Shown one piece after another: positions 43,844 through 52,185 of a stretch of 64,000 nt of DNA (position 1 is its first letter; each line of letters opens with the position of its first letter). Source of the DNA: Flavobacteriaceae bacterium YJPT1-3 (GTDB lineage Bacteria; Bacteroidota; Bacteroidia; Flavobacteriales; Flavobacteriaceae). The stretch is taken from assembly GCA_029866965.1 (NCBI GenBank), contig CP123444.1, forward strand, positions 1,529,501 through 1,593,500. The letters run 5' to 3'. The notes beneath the pieces were generated by a model. That model was not told where the DNA came from and did not search any database. It saw only the letters and a list, made by a program, of their open reading frames with translations. The translations under genes were made by a program, and so were the position numbers.

Positions 43844-44758
43844 GCGTGATTAACTTCGTTGATCCATTCCACTCCGTTCTGAAAATAGTAATCCCCGATA
43901 CGCTAGCGCGTATCTGATTTTTTTTTCTGACAAGTCCTCGTCTTTTAAGCCTTGAGAGTTAGCAAGCTGGATTAACTTCGTTGATCCATTCCATCCCGTT
44001 TTGAAAATAGCAACCCCAATACGCTAAAACTTATCGAGATTTTTGATTCATGCTAAGGAATTTCGTCTATGAACAAGTAGTTGGATTACCTTACGGTGAT
44101 CCATTCCACCCCGTTCTGAAAATAGCAATCCCAGATCCGCTAGCGCGTATCGGCATTTTTTTTCTCACAAGTCCTCGTCTTTTAGGCCTTGAGAGTTAGC
44201 AAGCTGGATTAACTTCGTTGATCCATTCCACCCCGTTCTGAAAATAGCAATCCCAGATCCGCTAGCGCGTATTGGGATTTTTGATTCATACTAAGTAAAT
44301 TCGTTTAAGAACAAGTAGCTGGATTACCTGAGGTGATCCAGAGAACACCCCGTTTTGAAAATAGCAATCCCAGTTCCGCTAGCGCGTATCGGCATTTTTT
44401 TTCTCACAAGTCCTCGTCTTTTAGGCCTTGAGAGTTAGCAAGCTGGATTAACTACGTTGATCCATTCCACCCCGTTCTGAAAATAGCAATCCCAGATCCG
44501 CTAGCGCGTATCTGATTTTTGATTCATACTAAGTAAATTCGTTTAAGAACAAGTAGCTGGATTACCTGAGGTGATCCAGAGAACACCCCGTTTTGAAAAT
44601 AGCAATCCCAGTTCCGCTAGCGCGTATCGGCATTTTTTTTCTCACAAGTCCTCGTCTTTTAGGCCTTGAGAGTTAGCAAGCTGGATTAACTACGTTGATC
44701 CATTCCACCCCGTTCTGAAAATAGCAATCCCAGATCCGCTAGCGCGTATCTGATTTTT
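43844..44758 (+). repeat. Array of eight hairpin units with a 238-bp higher-order period
   Basis: Eight units begin at 43844, 43966, 44080, 44203, 44318, 44442, 44556 and 44680. Each has a core of about 79 bp: hairpin 1 (TGGATTAAC/GTTGATCCA type), a spacer around GAAAATAGCAATCCCAG, hairpin 2 centred on CGCTAGCG, and a run of 5-9 T. Odd-numbered units are followed by a 45-bp linker (TCACAAGTCCTCGTC type), even-numbered ones by a 35-bp linker (GATTCATACTAAGTAAATTC type), so a two-unit block of 236-238 bp repeats 3.3 times. Units 5 and 7 are identical, and so are the cores of 6 and 8; units 1 and 2 are the most diverged. No open frame spans it. Its function is unknown; a BIME-like palindromic element array or a set of tandem terminators are the best guesses. 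Confidence 0.93.
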
Positions 44759-44799
44759 ATTTTCCTTGCTCTTCGCTCAAATTTCATTTGGCTCAGGCT

Positions 44800-44850
44800 C
44801 GGATAAGCAGCAATCCCTGATCTGATCGATCAGGGATTGCTGCTTATCCG
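44800..44850. repeat. Perfect 23-bp inverted repeat abutting tRNA-Val(GAC)
   Basis: Arms 44800-44822 and 44828-44850 pair perfectly around a 5-nt loop; the right arm ends at the base next to the tRNA 3' end. The arm contains AGCAATCCCTGATC, matching 13 of 14 bases of a segment in the hairpin-array units. It could act in 3' processing or termination of the tRNA transcript, although no U-run follows on the minus strand. Confidence 0.9.
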
Positions 44851-44925
44851 TGGGTGGTACTGGATTCGAACCAGCGACCCCCGCCATGTCAAGGCGATAC
44901 TCTAAACCAACTGAGCTAACCACCC
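44851..44925 (-). tRNA. tRNA-Val, anticodon GAC
   Basis: The 75-nt minus-strand cloverleaf has acceptor GGGTGGT/ACCACCC, D-arm TAGCTCAGTTGGTTTAGAG, anticodon stem TCGCC/GGCGG around loop TTGACAT (anticodon GAC, plus-strand bases 44888-44890), and T-arm CTGGTTCGAATCCAG. The discriminator is A with no encoded CCA. GAC reads GUC, hence valine; Asp would need GTC. Confidence 0.92.
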
Positions 44926-44935
44926 GAATAGAGGG

Positions 44936-44943
44936 CAAAGATA
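44936..44943 (-). promoter_or_regulatory. Candidate -7 box of tRNA-Val(GAC)
   Basis: TATCTTTG on the minus strand, 10 nt before the tRNA 5' end; the -33 element is not clear. Confidence 0.5.
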
Positions 44944-44992
44944 TTTATTCAAGCCAAATCCAGACTTAAAAATTGATTCTTTTTTCGGCGGA

Positions 44993-46264
44993 TCATAACA
45001 TTTCTAACAAGCGTTCCAGGGCCATTCCCCGAGAGCCTTTAATCAGGATAGTTTTGCCCTCAATGGGGGGTAGTCCCTCTTGTTTTAAGGATTCAAAATC
45101 CTTAAACACCAGGGTACTGTCGCTCGTTTGAGTTCGTGCAAAGTGTGCACCTACCAGGATGACCTCTGAAAAAAGTGCTTCGGCACGCTCAGCAATCTGT
45201 TGATGCTCCGCATCGGCACTAGAGCCCAATTCGAACATATCGCCCAGAATGACCATTTTTGATACGGCCGGCCGCTGGTCGAAGCTAAGCAGGGCGGCTT
45301 CCATACTCGTAGGATTGGCATTGTAGGCATCCAACAGCACCGTATTAGACCCTTTTAGAAGGAGTTGGGAACGATTGTTTTCCGGCAGGTAATTGGCGAT
45401 GGCCTGCTTCATTTCCCGGACCGGAACCTGAAAATAAATCCCAATAGCGATCGCCGCACAAATATTAGAGGCGTTGTAGGCTCCGGTCAATTGAGTCTCG
45501 ATCAGGGTGTCATCTGTTTGAATGCTTACGAACGGTTGGGCACTGGCTAGAGTGCAGCAGGTGTGTGCTTCTGCTGTACTTCCAAACGTATAGGTTCGCA
45601 ATCCTTTCGACTGCTTAAGCTGAAGCGCATCATCGGCATTGACAAAGGCCATTTTATCGTGCTTACGCAAATAGTCGTAAAGTTCGCTTTTTCCTTTAAT
45701 CACCCCTTCTACGCCGCCAAAGCCCTCCAGGTGAGCCTTGCCGAAATTGGTAATATACCCGTAGTCCGGTTGGGCGATTTCAGAAAGAAAGGCGATTTCT
45801 TTTTGGTGATTAGCTCCCATTTCCACGATGCCGATCTCCGTGTCGGGACGCATGCGGAGTAGGGTGAGGGGCACCCCAATATGATTATTCAGGTTTCCCA
45901 GCGTAGCGATGGTCTTGAACTTCTGGTCCAACACGGCATGGATCAATTCTTTGGTGGTGGTTTTTCCGTTACTCCCTGTCAATGCCAGAATGGGGATATT
46001 GAGATACGTACGATGGTATTTAGCCAGTTCCTGCAAGGTGTTCAAGGCGTCCTCAACCAGAATTGTCCGTTCGCCCTGTTCATACTCTGCTTCATCAATA
46101 ATGGCATAGGAGGCGCCTTTGTCGAGGGCCGCTTTCGCGAAAGCGTTCCCATTAAAACGCTCACCCTTTAAGGCGAAGAATAAGGTGTTTGGTGCTATTT
46201 TACGGGTGTCGGTCGAGATTCCCGGACTATTCAAAAAGAGCTTATGCAGATCCTGTAATTTCAT
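44993..46264 (-). CDS. murF: UDP-N-acetylmuramoyl-tripeptide--D-alanyl-D-alanine ligase
   Basis: The 423-residue Mur ligase has an N-terminal UDP-binding region (GISTDTRKIAPNTLFFALKG, GNAFAKAALDKGA), the ATP loop ALTGSNGKTTTKEL, the metal motif GIVEMGANHQKEIAFLSEIA, ITNFGKAHLEGFG, and the C-terminal LLDAYNANPTSMEAAL and LGDMFELG. It adds D-Ala-D-Ala to the UDP-MurNAc-tripeptide. Length is slightly under E. coli MurF (452). The -7-like TACCTTTA ends 4 nt before the start. GCTTTCGCGAAAGC at 46131 encodes AFAKA. Confidence 0.95.
   Translation of the reverse strand: MKLQDLHKLFLNSPGISTDTRKIAPNTLFFALKGERFNGNAFAKAALDKGASYAIIDEAEYEQGERTILVEDALNTLQELAKYHRTYLNIPILALTGSNGKTTTKELIHAVLDQKFKTIATLGNLNNHIGVPLTLLRMRPDTEIGIVEMGANHQKEIAFLSEIAQPDYGYITNFGKAHLEGFGGVEGVIKGKSELYDYLRKHDKMAFVNADDALQLKQSKGLRTYTFGSTAEAHTCCTLASAQPFVSIQTDDTLIETQLTGAYNASNICAAIAIGIYFQVPVREMKQAIANYLPENNRSQLLLKGSNTVLLDAYNANPTSMEAALLSFDQRPAVSKMVILGDMFELGSSADAEHQQIAERAEALFSEVILVGAHFARTQTSDSTLVFKDFESLKQEGLPPIEGKTILIKGSRGMALERLLEML
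46131..46144. repeat. Iterated palindrome GCTTTCGCGAAAGC in murF
   Basis: Perfect copy in a minus-strand gene, read as NAFAKAAL. Confidence 0.85.
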
Positions 46265-46268
46265 AAAG

Positions 46269-46276
46269 TAAAGGTA
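46269..46276 (-). promoter_or_regulatory. Possible -7 box TACCTTTA of murF
   Basis: One mismatch to TAnnTTTG, ending 4 nt before the murF ATG and directly downstream of the terminator at 46281-46311. Readthrough from gldJ is the alternative. Confidence 0.3.
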
Positions 46277-46280
46277 TTAA

Positions 46281-46311
46281 AAAAGCCCTCTGCGTAAACA
46301 GAAGGCTTTTT
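46281..46311. terminator. Bidirectional terminator between gldJ and murF
   Basis: Stem AAAAGCC-TCTG/CAGA-GGCTTTT with one internal mismatch, 6-nt loop, A-run on one side and T-run on the other. It lies 25 bp after the gldJ stop. Confidence 0.8.
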
Positions 46312-46336
46312 TGATTTATCTAAAATTAGAGGTTAG

Positions 46337-48028
46337 TTATCCTCTGGGTCTCTTACTCTTTCCTTTCGATTTGGAACCGACACGTGACATAGCACATCGG
46401 AATCCAATATCGTCAGAAGCCATATCCTGAGCCATAAAGCGACGCTGAGCAGGGTCTAACCAGTACTCACGGTCTCTCCATGATCCTCCTTTGTACACGC
46501 GAACCTCATTGTCGATCAAGGTAGTGCGATCATCAGAGGTGTCGTACTCACGAATCAATTCGCCGTCTTCGGCTTCTACGCGATGTTCGGGAGAGTCATA
46601 CATCTTCTTTTCTCCTTCCTGGAAGGACTCATAATAACGGGAAGAACTCTTGTCTCCATCACGGAAGTTACGGTTATCACTTCTTGAGAATTGCGTTCTC
46701 AAATAAGTTTCCTCACCGTCTACAGGAACCTGAGCGATCTGTCCCGGTAGGGCACGAGCGACAATCTTTCCATTAGAAAGGGTGTCGTAAACCACTTCGT
46801 CTTCCGTTATGATCTTTACTTTTCCGTCATCGCCAATGGCGTTTTTGGTGTATACGTTACCTCGGTAGTAATTGAAGTCGTTGAACTCATCATCTACAAT
46901 AGGACGGTATACGTCAGCCACCCACTCAGAAACGTTTCCGGCCATGTCATAAAGACCGTAGTCGTTGGGAGCATAGGTTTTTACCTCAGCGGTAATGTCG
47001 GCGTTATCGTCAGACCATCCGGCAATTCCTCCATAGTCACCATCACCTTGTTTAAAGTTGGCGAGTTGATCTCCGCGGTTTCTGCGCTTTCCAGATCGGG
47101 TATAGGCACCAGACCAGGGGTATTTTTTACGACCACGGTACACATTATACGTACGCAATCCAATAAGTCCCAAAGCGGCATATTCCCATTCAGCTTCCGT
47201 AGGGAGACGGTACTTGGGAAGCAATAATCCATCCTTACGTTGTACGTAAAGATCTTTGGCTTCCGTCGATCCACCTTCACCTACATTCTCACGACTGGAA
47301 CGCGGGGTGTTTTCTTTTTCTCTTCGCTCAGAAGCTTTACCTCCTCGGTTCAATTCTTCATCGCCACCATAGACGGTAGCCGGAGCGTTCAGATACGTTT
47401 CGGTATCAAAGGTACTTCCTGCACCTGCTTCATAACGTGCTCCACGAGCGGTGTAGCCTTCTTCTTCAAGAAGGGCTTCATTCACCCGATTGGAACGCCA
47501 GTTAGCGTATTCTACCGCCTGAATCCAATTAACACCCACTACCGGATAATTTGCATAAGCCGGGTGGCGTAAATAGTTTTCAGTCATGGTTTCATTGAAT
47601 CCTAGACGATTTCTCCAAACTAACGTATCTGGCAATGCACCAGTGTAAATGTTTTTGTAGTTGGCTTGATCTGGGGGAAATACTTTTTTGAGATAGTCTA
47701 GATATTCCAGATACATGAGGTTGGTTACCTCGGTTTCGTCCATATAGAACGATTGTACGTGCTGCTGATTTGGAGTGTTGTTCCAGTCATGCATTACGTC
47801 GTCTTGCACTTTACCCATGGTAAAGGTTCCTCCTTCGATAAAGACAAGACCAGGGCCTGTGGCCTGCTCTTCATATCCTACTTTTGCCTGGAAACCACCA
47901 TCTTTGGAGTTGATGGCCCAGCCGGTACCTCGGGAGGTGTTCTTGTAGTCATTTTTCTTACCACAACTTGTCAAAGACATCGTTAAAGTGGTCAAAAAAA
48001 GCGCTAAGGGCACTAATTTGATTCTCAT
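46337..48028 (-). CDS. gldJ: Gliding motility lipoprotein GldJ
   Basis: The 563-residue lipoprotein (signal MRIKLVPLALFLTTLTMSL, Cys in TSCGKK) has a formylglycine-generating-enzyme/SUMF-like fold: FIEGGTFTMG, FYMDETEVTNLMYLEYLDYL, YPVVGVNWIQAVEYANWRS, YRLPTEAEWEYAALG, DMAGNVSEWVADVY and the C-terminal GGSWRDREYWLDPAQRRFM with DDIGFRCA. GldJ forms part of the outer-membrane ring of the type IX secretion and gliding machine. I chose the ATG at 48028; a longer frame to 48082 would bury the signal peptide. It is divergent from porU, in the gldJ-porU-porV gene set typical of Flavobacteriaceae. Confidence 0.95.
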   Translation of the reverse strand: MRIKLVPLALFLTTLTMSLTSCGKKNDYKNTSRGTGWAINSKDGGFQAKVGYEEQATGPGLVFIEGGTFTMGKVQDDVMHDWNNTPNQQHVQSFYMDETEVTNLMYLEYLDYLKKVFPPDQANYKNIYTGALPDTLVWRNRLGFNETMTENYLRHPAYANYPVVGVNWIQAVEYANWRSNRVNEALLEEEGYTARGARYEAGAGSTFDTETYLNAPATVYGGDEELNRGGKASERREKENTPRSSRENVGEGGSTEAKDLYVQRKDGLLLPKYRLPTEAEWEYAALGLIGLRTYNVYRGRKKYPWSGAYTRSGKRRNRGDQLANFKQGDGDYGGIAGWSDDNADITAEVKTYAPNDYGLYDMAGNVSEWVADVYRPIVDDEFNDFNYYRGNVYTKNAIGDDGKVKIITEDEVVYDTLSNGKIVARALPGQIAQVPVDGEETYLRTQFSRSDNRNFRDGDKSSSRYYESFQEGEKKMYDSPEHRVEAEDGELIREYDTSDDRTTLIDNEVRVYKGGSWRDREYWLDPAQRRFMAQDMASDDIGFRCAMSRVGSKSKGKSKRPRG

Positions 48029-48251
48029 GGTTAAATTCTTATTTAGATAAATTTGGGACTGCAATATACTAATTAACGCCAATAATGCAACTATATTTTA
48101 CAAATCTGGCCAGCAGTCCTTCGCTCATTAAGAGGCACTAACGGAAAGAAAACGCAAATATTATTCAATTAGTATGCTCTTTCTTCCCCTTATTTTTTAC
48201 ATCTTCGTTCACTATATACTAAGTATTTTTAGCCAACGTTTCCATTGTAGC

Positions 48252-51200
48252 GTGAAAACCATATTTACTTTCTTACTGCTTTTTCTTACTCTGTTCAGCT
48301 GGGGGCAAACTAAGCGCCTGCAGATCAATTGGGAGGCTGAAGTGACCGTGGCTACCGGTAAGGGGGTACAGAAAATTCCCGGGTTCGAGCAGCGCTTCAT
48401 GAGCTACGTGCCCGACTACGGTTTACGCTACGTCAACCAATGGAAGGCTTCTTCTGATTTTGACCCCGCTTTCGCGAAAGCAGAAAATATCCAATACCAG
48501 TCCATATCAGTTCAGGAGTTAGGCGCTTTAGATCCGAGCTCCATTCCAACCGGTCCGGAATTTAAATGTTATCGTGTTAGGGCTCGCGATGAACAACGGG
48601 TAGCTGTGGAGATCAGTCCCATCATCAAACGCAATGGCCGGTATCAGAAGATCGTTTCTTTTGAGGTCAACCTGCCACGTTCCAATGGCAAGTCGGCTGC
48701 CTTTCCCAAAGTGATCGTCAATTCGGTGCTGGCTCAAGGCGATTTCTATCGATTCTATGTCGATCGTACCGGGGTATTTCGTCTGGATCGCAATTTCCTG
48801 AGATCGTTGGGGATGAATGTGGAGGCCATTGATGTAAGCCGACTTAAAATTTATGGGAATGGCGGACAAATGCTTCCTTTACGCAACAGTGATAATACGG
48901 TATTCGATCTGCGTGAGAATGCCATTCAGATCGTAGGAGGGGAAGATGGGTCTTTTGATAATGGGGATTATATTTTATTCTACGGCGAGGGCACGCGCGG
49001 CTTCAATGCAGAGAGCCTAACCCACATTAACGCCTATGCTGATCGCTCCTATTATTACATCACCGCAGACGGAGCACTCGGCCAGCGAATTACTGATCTG
49101 GTACAACCCACAACGTCACCTTCCGTAACCTATACCACCTTTGATGATTATCAATTTCATGAGGAGGATTTAGAAAGTCTGGTTAAGATCGGTCGACGCT
49201 GGTTTGGCGAACGTTTCGATTTTGAGAATGAACAGTCGTTCAGTTTCAATTTCCCCAATCGCACTTCAGCACCCATAGACCTAAGGGTTTTTGTCGCGGC
49301 GATCTCTGAGTCGAATACCAACTTCACCTTAAGTGTTAACGGCCAAGTAGTGGACGATCTCCCCTTGGTGCCCATTACCGATGTGACCCTGGCTCGCGGT
49401 AATGCCTACAGTACCTATGAAAATCCAAACAGTGATACTCCCGTTGCCGTGACCGGAGATGAGATCACAGTGACGCTTAGCTATGATAATGGCGGCAATC
49501 CGGGAAGTATTGGGTACCTTGATTTTATAGGCTTGGGTGCGGAAAGGAACCTGCAGGGTACCGATGCTCAATTTATGTTTCAAAAACTGGAGGCTGCTAC
49601 CGCCAGTGGGGTCGCTCAATACCAATTGAGCACTATGCAAGCCTATTCGGCAATTTGGGAAGTAACCAATCCGGAGAGCATTACGGCCTTGTCTAATGCT
49701 GAGGGCTCAGGGAACATTAATTTTAACTCCACTTTGGGGGTGGCACGCAAATTCATTGCCCTGCGTCCGGATGATTTTTACACGCCCCTTACCGACAATA
49801 CGGCGGTCGTCGCCAATCAAAATTTAAAAGGAACGCTCTTGACAGACGGGCAAGGAGGTTTTCAGGATGTGGATTATCTGATGGTTACTTCAGAACTGCT
49901 TCGGCCGGAAGCAGAGCGTCTGGCCCAACACAACAGAGACTTCAGGGGCTTGAGCGTGCGCGTGGTGACTGATCAGCAGATCTACAACGAATTCAGTTCG
50001 GGTAAGCAGGATATTGGTGCCATCCGGAATTTGGTGCGTTACCTCTATGAAAACGCCTCCGCACCGGAGAACCGAATACAATACCTCTGTCTTTTTGGAG
50101 ATACCTCCGTAGACTATAAAGATCGCCTGGCCGGGAATAATAATGTGTTGCCCAGTTTTCAAGCGTACAACAGTTTTTCGCTCGTCGGCGGATTTATGTC
50201 TGATGACTTCTTTGGTTATATGGATCCGGAGGAAGGCTATACGGAAAATTTTTCCGGACAGGGGATCTACGCGCCGGATCTTCCTAACGGGGGAGCAGAT
50301 CTGCTCGACATTGCGGTAGGTCGTATTGTGGTAGATAGTCCGCAACTGGCCCGAGCCGTGGTAGACAAGATAATTAACTACGATCAGCAAGCCTCTTACG
50401 GTCGCTGGCGCACCAATTTTGTACTGGTCTCCGACGATGTGGATCCACGATCCAACGGCGGTAATGACAGTGACCTGCAGCAAAGTCTGGATGATCTGGG
50501 CGATGAGATTGGTTTGCAGCGACCGGAGATCAATGTGGTCAAGATTCACGCTGATTCCTACCAACAGGAAACGGCTGCGGGCGGGGATCGCTATCCCACG
50601 GTCAATGAGGCCATTGCCGATGCCATCGAAGTGGGCTCTCTGGTCATGACCTATCTGGGGCACGGAGGAGAAGACACGCTGGCTGCCGAATTCATTTTTA
50701 CACAGGACAATGCAGAAGACCTGGCCAATGGAGAACGATTGCCTTTGATCGTAACGGTTACCTGCGAGTTCACCAAATTTGACAATCCCTTGCGTCCTAC
50801 CGGGGGAGAAAAAGCCTTTTGGAATGCACAGGGTGGAGCCATCGGTCTGGTGACGACCACCCGGGAGATCTTTGTTGGACTGGGTAAACAGTTCAATGAA
50901 GAACTGGCGCCAAACCTTTTTGCTTTTGGCACCAATAACATACGCAGTGTGGCAGAGAATGTTCGGGAAACGAAGAATATGATCTCCAACCCCATTCGAA
51001 AAGTCATTTTTATGGTGGGTGATCCGGCCATGAAACTGGCCTTTCCTAAACCCAGCGTGCAATTGACGGCCATCAACGATCAGCCCATCACTCAAGCAGA
51101 TACCTTACAAGCCTTAGGCCGGGTAAAGATTTCAGGCCAGGTGGTCAATGCTTCCGGGCAGTTGATCCCGGATTACAATGGAAACCTGGCCGTAACCCTT

Positions 51201-52148
51201 TATGACAAACGCGTAGATCGACAGACCCTGGGCAACGACGGAGTGACCAACAGCAGTGGAGAGTTGATCATCATGGACTTTACCACCTTGGGTAATATTT
51301 TATTCCGGGGTCAGGCCACTGTGACCAACGGAACCTTTGAGGTGTCTTTTGTGATGCCCCGGGATACTGCTATTCCACTGGGAAATGGCCGACTCAGTTT
51401 CTACGCCTCCCGATCGGGAGCACTCGAAGATCAGTCGGGTGCCAACCAGTCCATTATTGTAGGAGGATTGAATGAGAATGCTCCTGAAGATAATGAGGGT
51501 CCTTTGATACGACTGTTCATGAACGACGAGAGTTTTGTTAATGGAGGCATCACCAACAGTTCTCCCTTTCTCTTAGCGAAGTTGGAAGATGAAAATGGGA
51601 TCAATACCGCCAGCGGGATCGGTCATGATATTTTGGCCATTCTGGATGGAGATGAGACCGAACCCATAATCCTCAATGATTTTTATGAAGCCGACCCCGA
51701 CGATTTTACCCGCGGAACCGTGCTCCGTAAATTGAGGGATTTAGCGCCCGGCTTGCATACGCTCACCCTTAAAGCCTGGGATACCTATAACAATTCATCC
51801 ATGGCTGACATCACTTTTGTGGTGGCCGGAGACGAAGAGATCGAGTTGGAGAATGTGCTCAATTATCCGAATCCCTTTGTGAATTATACCGAATTTTGGT
51901 TCAATCATAACCGTCCCTTTGAGCCGCTTGAAGTACAGGTTCAGATATTTACCATTACCGGTAAAGTGGTGAAAACCATCAACCAAACCGTCATGACCAA
52001 CGGATTCCTCGCTCGCGATATCATCTGGGATGGACGCGATGATTTTGGAGACCGTATTGGGAAAGGCGTCTACATTTATACCATTACGGTGAAAAGCACG
52101 TTAACCAATAAGCGGGTTGAAAAAACCGAGAAGCTGGTCATCCTGTAA
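48252..52148 (+). CDS. porU: Type IX secretion system sortase PorU
   Basis: The 1298-residue C25-family (gingipain-like) protease cleaves the sorting domain of T9SS cargo and attaches the protein to surface lipid. A GTG start at 48252 gives a clean signal peptide (KTIFTFLLLFLTLFSWGQ); an ATG at 48174 is the alternative. The peptidase region has YLCLFGDTSVDYKDR, LPNGGADLLDIAVGRI, the catalytic His804 in TYLGHGGED and Cys838 in VTCEFTKFDNP. The C-terminus (NPFVNYTEFWFNHN, GKGVYIYTI) is a T9SS sorting-like domain. porV starts 38 bp downstream. Confidence 0.94.
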   Translation: MKTIFTFLLLFLTLFSWGQTKRLQINWEAEVTVATGKGVQKIPGFEQRFMSYVPDYGLRYVNQWKASSDFDPAFAKAENIQYQSISVQELGALDPSSIPTGPEFKCYRVRARDEQRVAVEISPIIKRNGRYQKIVSFEVNLPRSNGKSAAFPKVIVNSVLAQGDFYRFYVDRTGVFRLDRNFLRSLGMNVEAIDVSRLKIYGNGGQMLPLRNSDNTVFDLRENAIQIVGGEDGSFDNGDYILFYGEGTRGFNAESLTHINAYADRSYYYITADGALGQRITDLVQPTTSPSVTYTTFDDYQFHEEDLESLVKIGRRWFGERFDFENEQSFSFNFPNRTSAPIDLRVFVAAISESNTNFTLSVNGQVVDDLPLVPITDVTLARGNAYSTYENPNSDTPVAVTGDEITVTLSYDNGGNPGSIGYLDFIGLGAERNLQGTDAQFMFQKLEAATASGVAQYQLSTMQAYSAIWEVTNPESITALSNAEGSGNINFNSTLGVARKFIALRPDDFYTPLTDNTAVVANQNLKGTLLTDGQGGFQDVDYLMVTSELLRPEAERLAQHNRDFRGLSVRVVTDQQIYNEFSSGKQDIGAIRNLVRYLYENASAPENRIQYLCLFGDTSVDYKDRLAGNNNVLPSFQAYNSFSLVGGFMSDDFFGYMDPEEGYTENFSGQGIYAPDLPNGGADLLDIAVGRIVVDSPQLARAVVDKIINYDQQASYGRWRTNFVLVSDDVDPRSNGGNDSDLQQSLDDLGDEIGLQRPEINVVKIHADSYQQETAAGGDRYPTVNEAIADAIEVGSLVMTYLGHGGEDTLAAEFIFTQDNAEDLANGERLPLIVTVTCEFTKFDNPLRPTGGEKAFWNAQGGAIGLVTTTREIFVGLGKQFNEELAPNLFAFGTNNIRSVAENVRETKNMISNPIRKVIFMVGDPAMKLAFPKPSVQLTAINDQPITQADTLQALGRVKISGQVVNASGQLIPDYNGNLAVTLYDKRVDRQTLGNDGVTNSSGELIIMDFTTLGNILFRGQATVTNGTFEVSFVMPRDTAIPLGNGRLSFYASRSGALEDQSGANQSIIVGGLNENAPEDNEGPLIRLFMNDESFVNGGITNSSPFLLAKLEDENGINTASGIGHDILAILDGDETEPIILNDFYEADPDDFTRGTVLRKLRDLAPGLHTLTLKAWDTYNNSSMADITFVVAGDEEIELENVLNYPNPFVNYTEFWFNHNRPFEPLEVQVQIFTITGKVVKTINQTVMTNGFLARDIIWDGRDDFGDRIGKGVYIYTITVKSTLTNKRVEKTEKLVIL
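48468..48481. repeat. Iterated palindrome GCTTTCGCGAAAGC in porU
   Basis: Perfect copy; codons give PAFAKAEN. Confidence 0.85.
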
Positions 52149-52159
52149 GCTGAATAAAG

Positions 52160-52167
52160 TATATTTG
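52160..52167 (+). promoter_or_regulatory. Possible -7 box TATATTTG before porV
   Basis: Exact TAnnTTTG match 18 nt before the porV ATG, in the 37-bp porU-porV gap. It may give porV extra transcription relative to porU. Confidence 0.4.
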
Positions 52168-52185
52168 AAGATTAACATAGTTCGC

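Noticed and set aside
43844-44758. CRISPR array
   Set aside because: Units are 79-124 bp, linkers are of only two recurring types and not unique spacers, and there are no cas genes in the window.
43844-44758. Integron attC site array
   Set aside because: Hairpin 1 contains AAC and GTT, but the seven-base core sites RYYYAAC and GTTRRRY are not matched, no integrase is present and the intervals hold no cassette genes.
44851-44925. tRNA-Asp
   Set aside because: The anticodon loop reads TTGACAT, giving GAC (valine codon GUC); aspartate would need GTC.
42263-44925. Integrated mobile island between the two tRNA genes
   Set aside because: No integrase, transposase or direct repeat of a tRNA end was found; kept only as a possible hot spot.
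49890-51095. 401-codon open frame antisense to porU
   Set aside because: It lies wholly opposite the conserved peptidase region of porU, has no family motifs, and its length follows from porU codon use.
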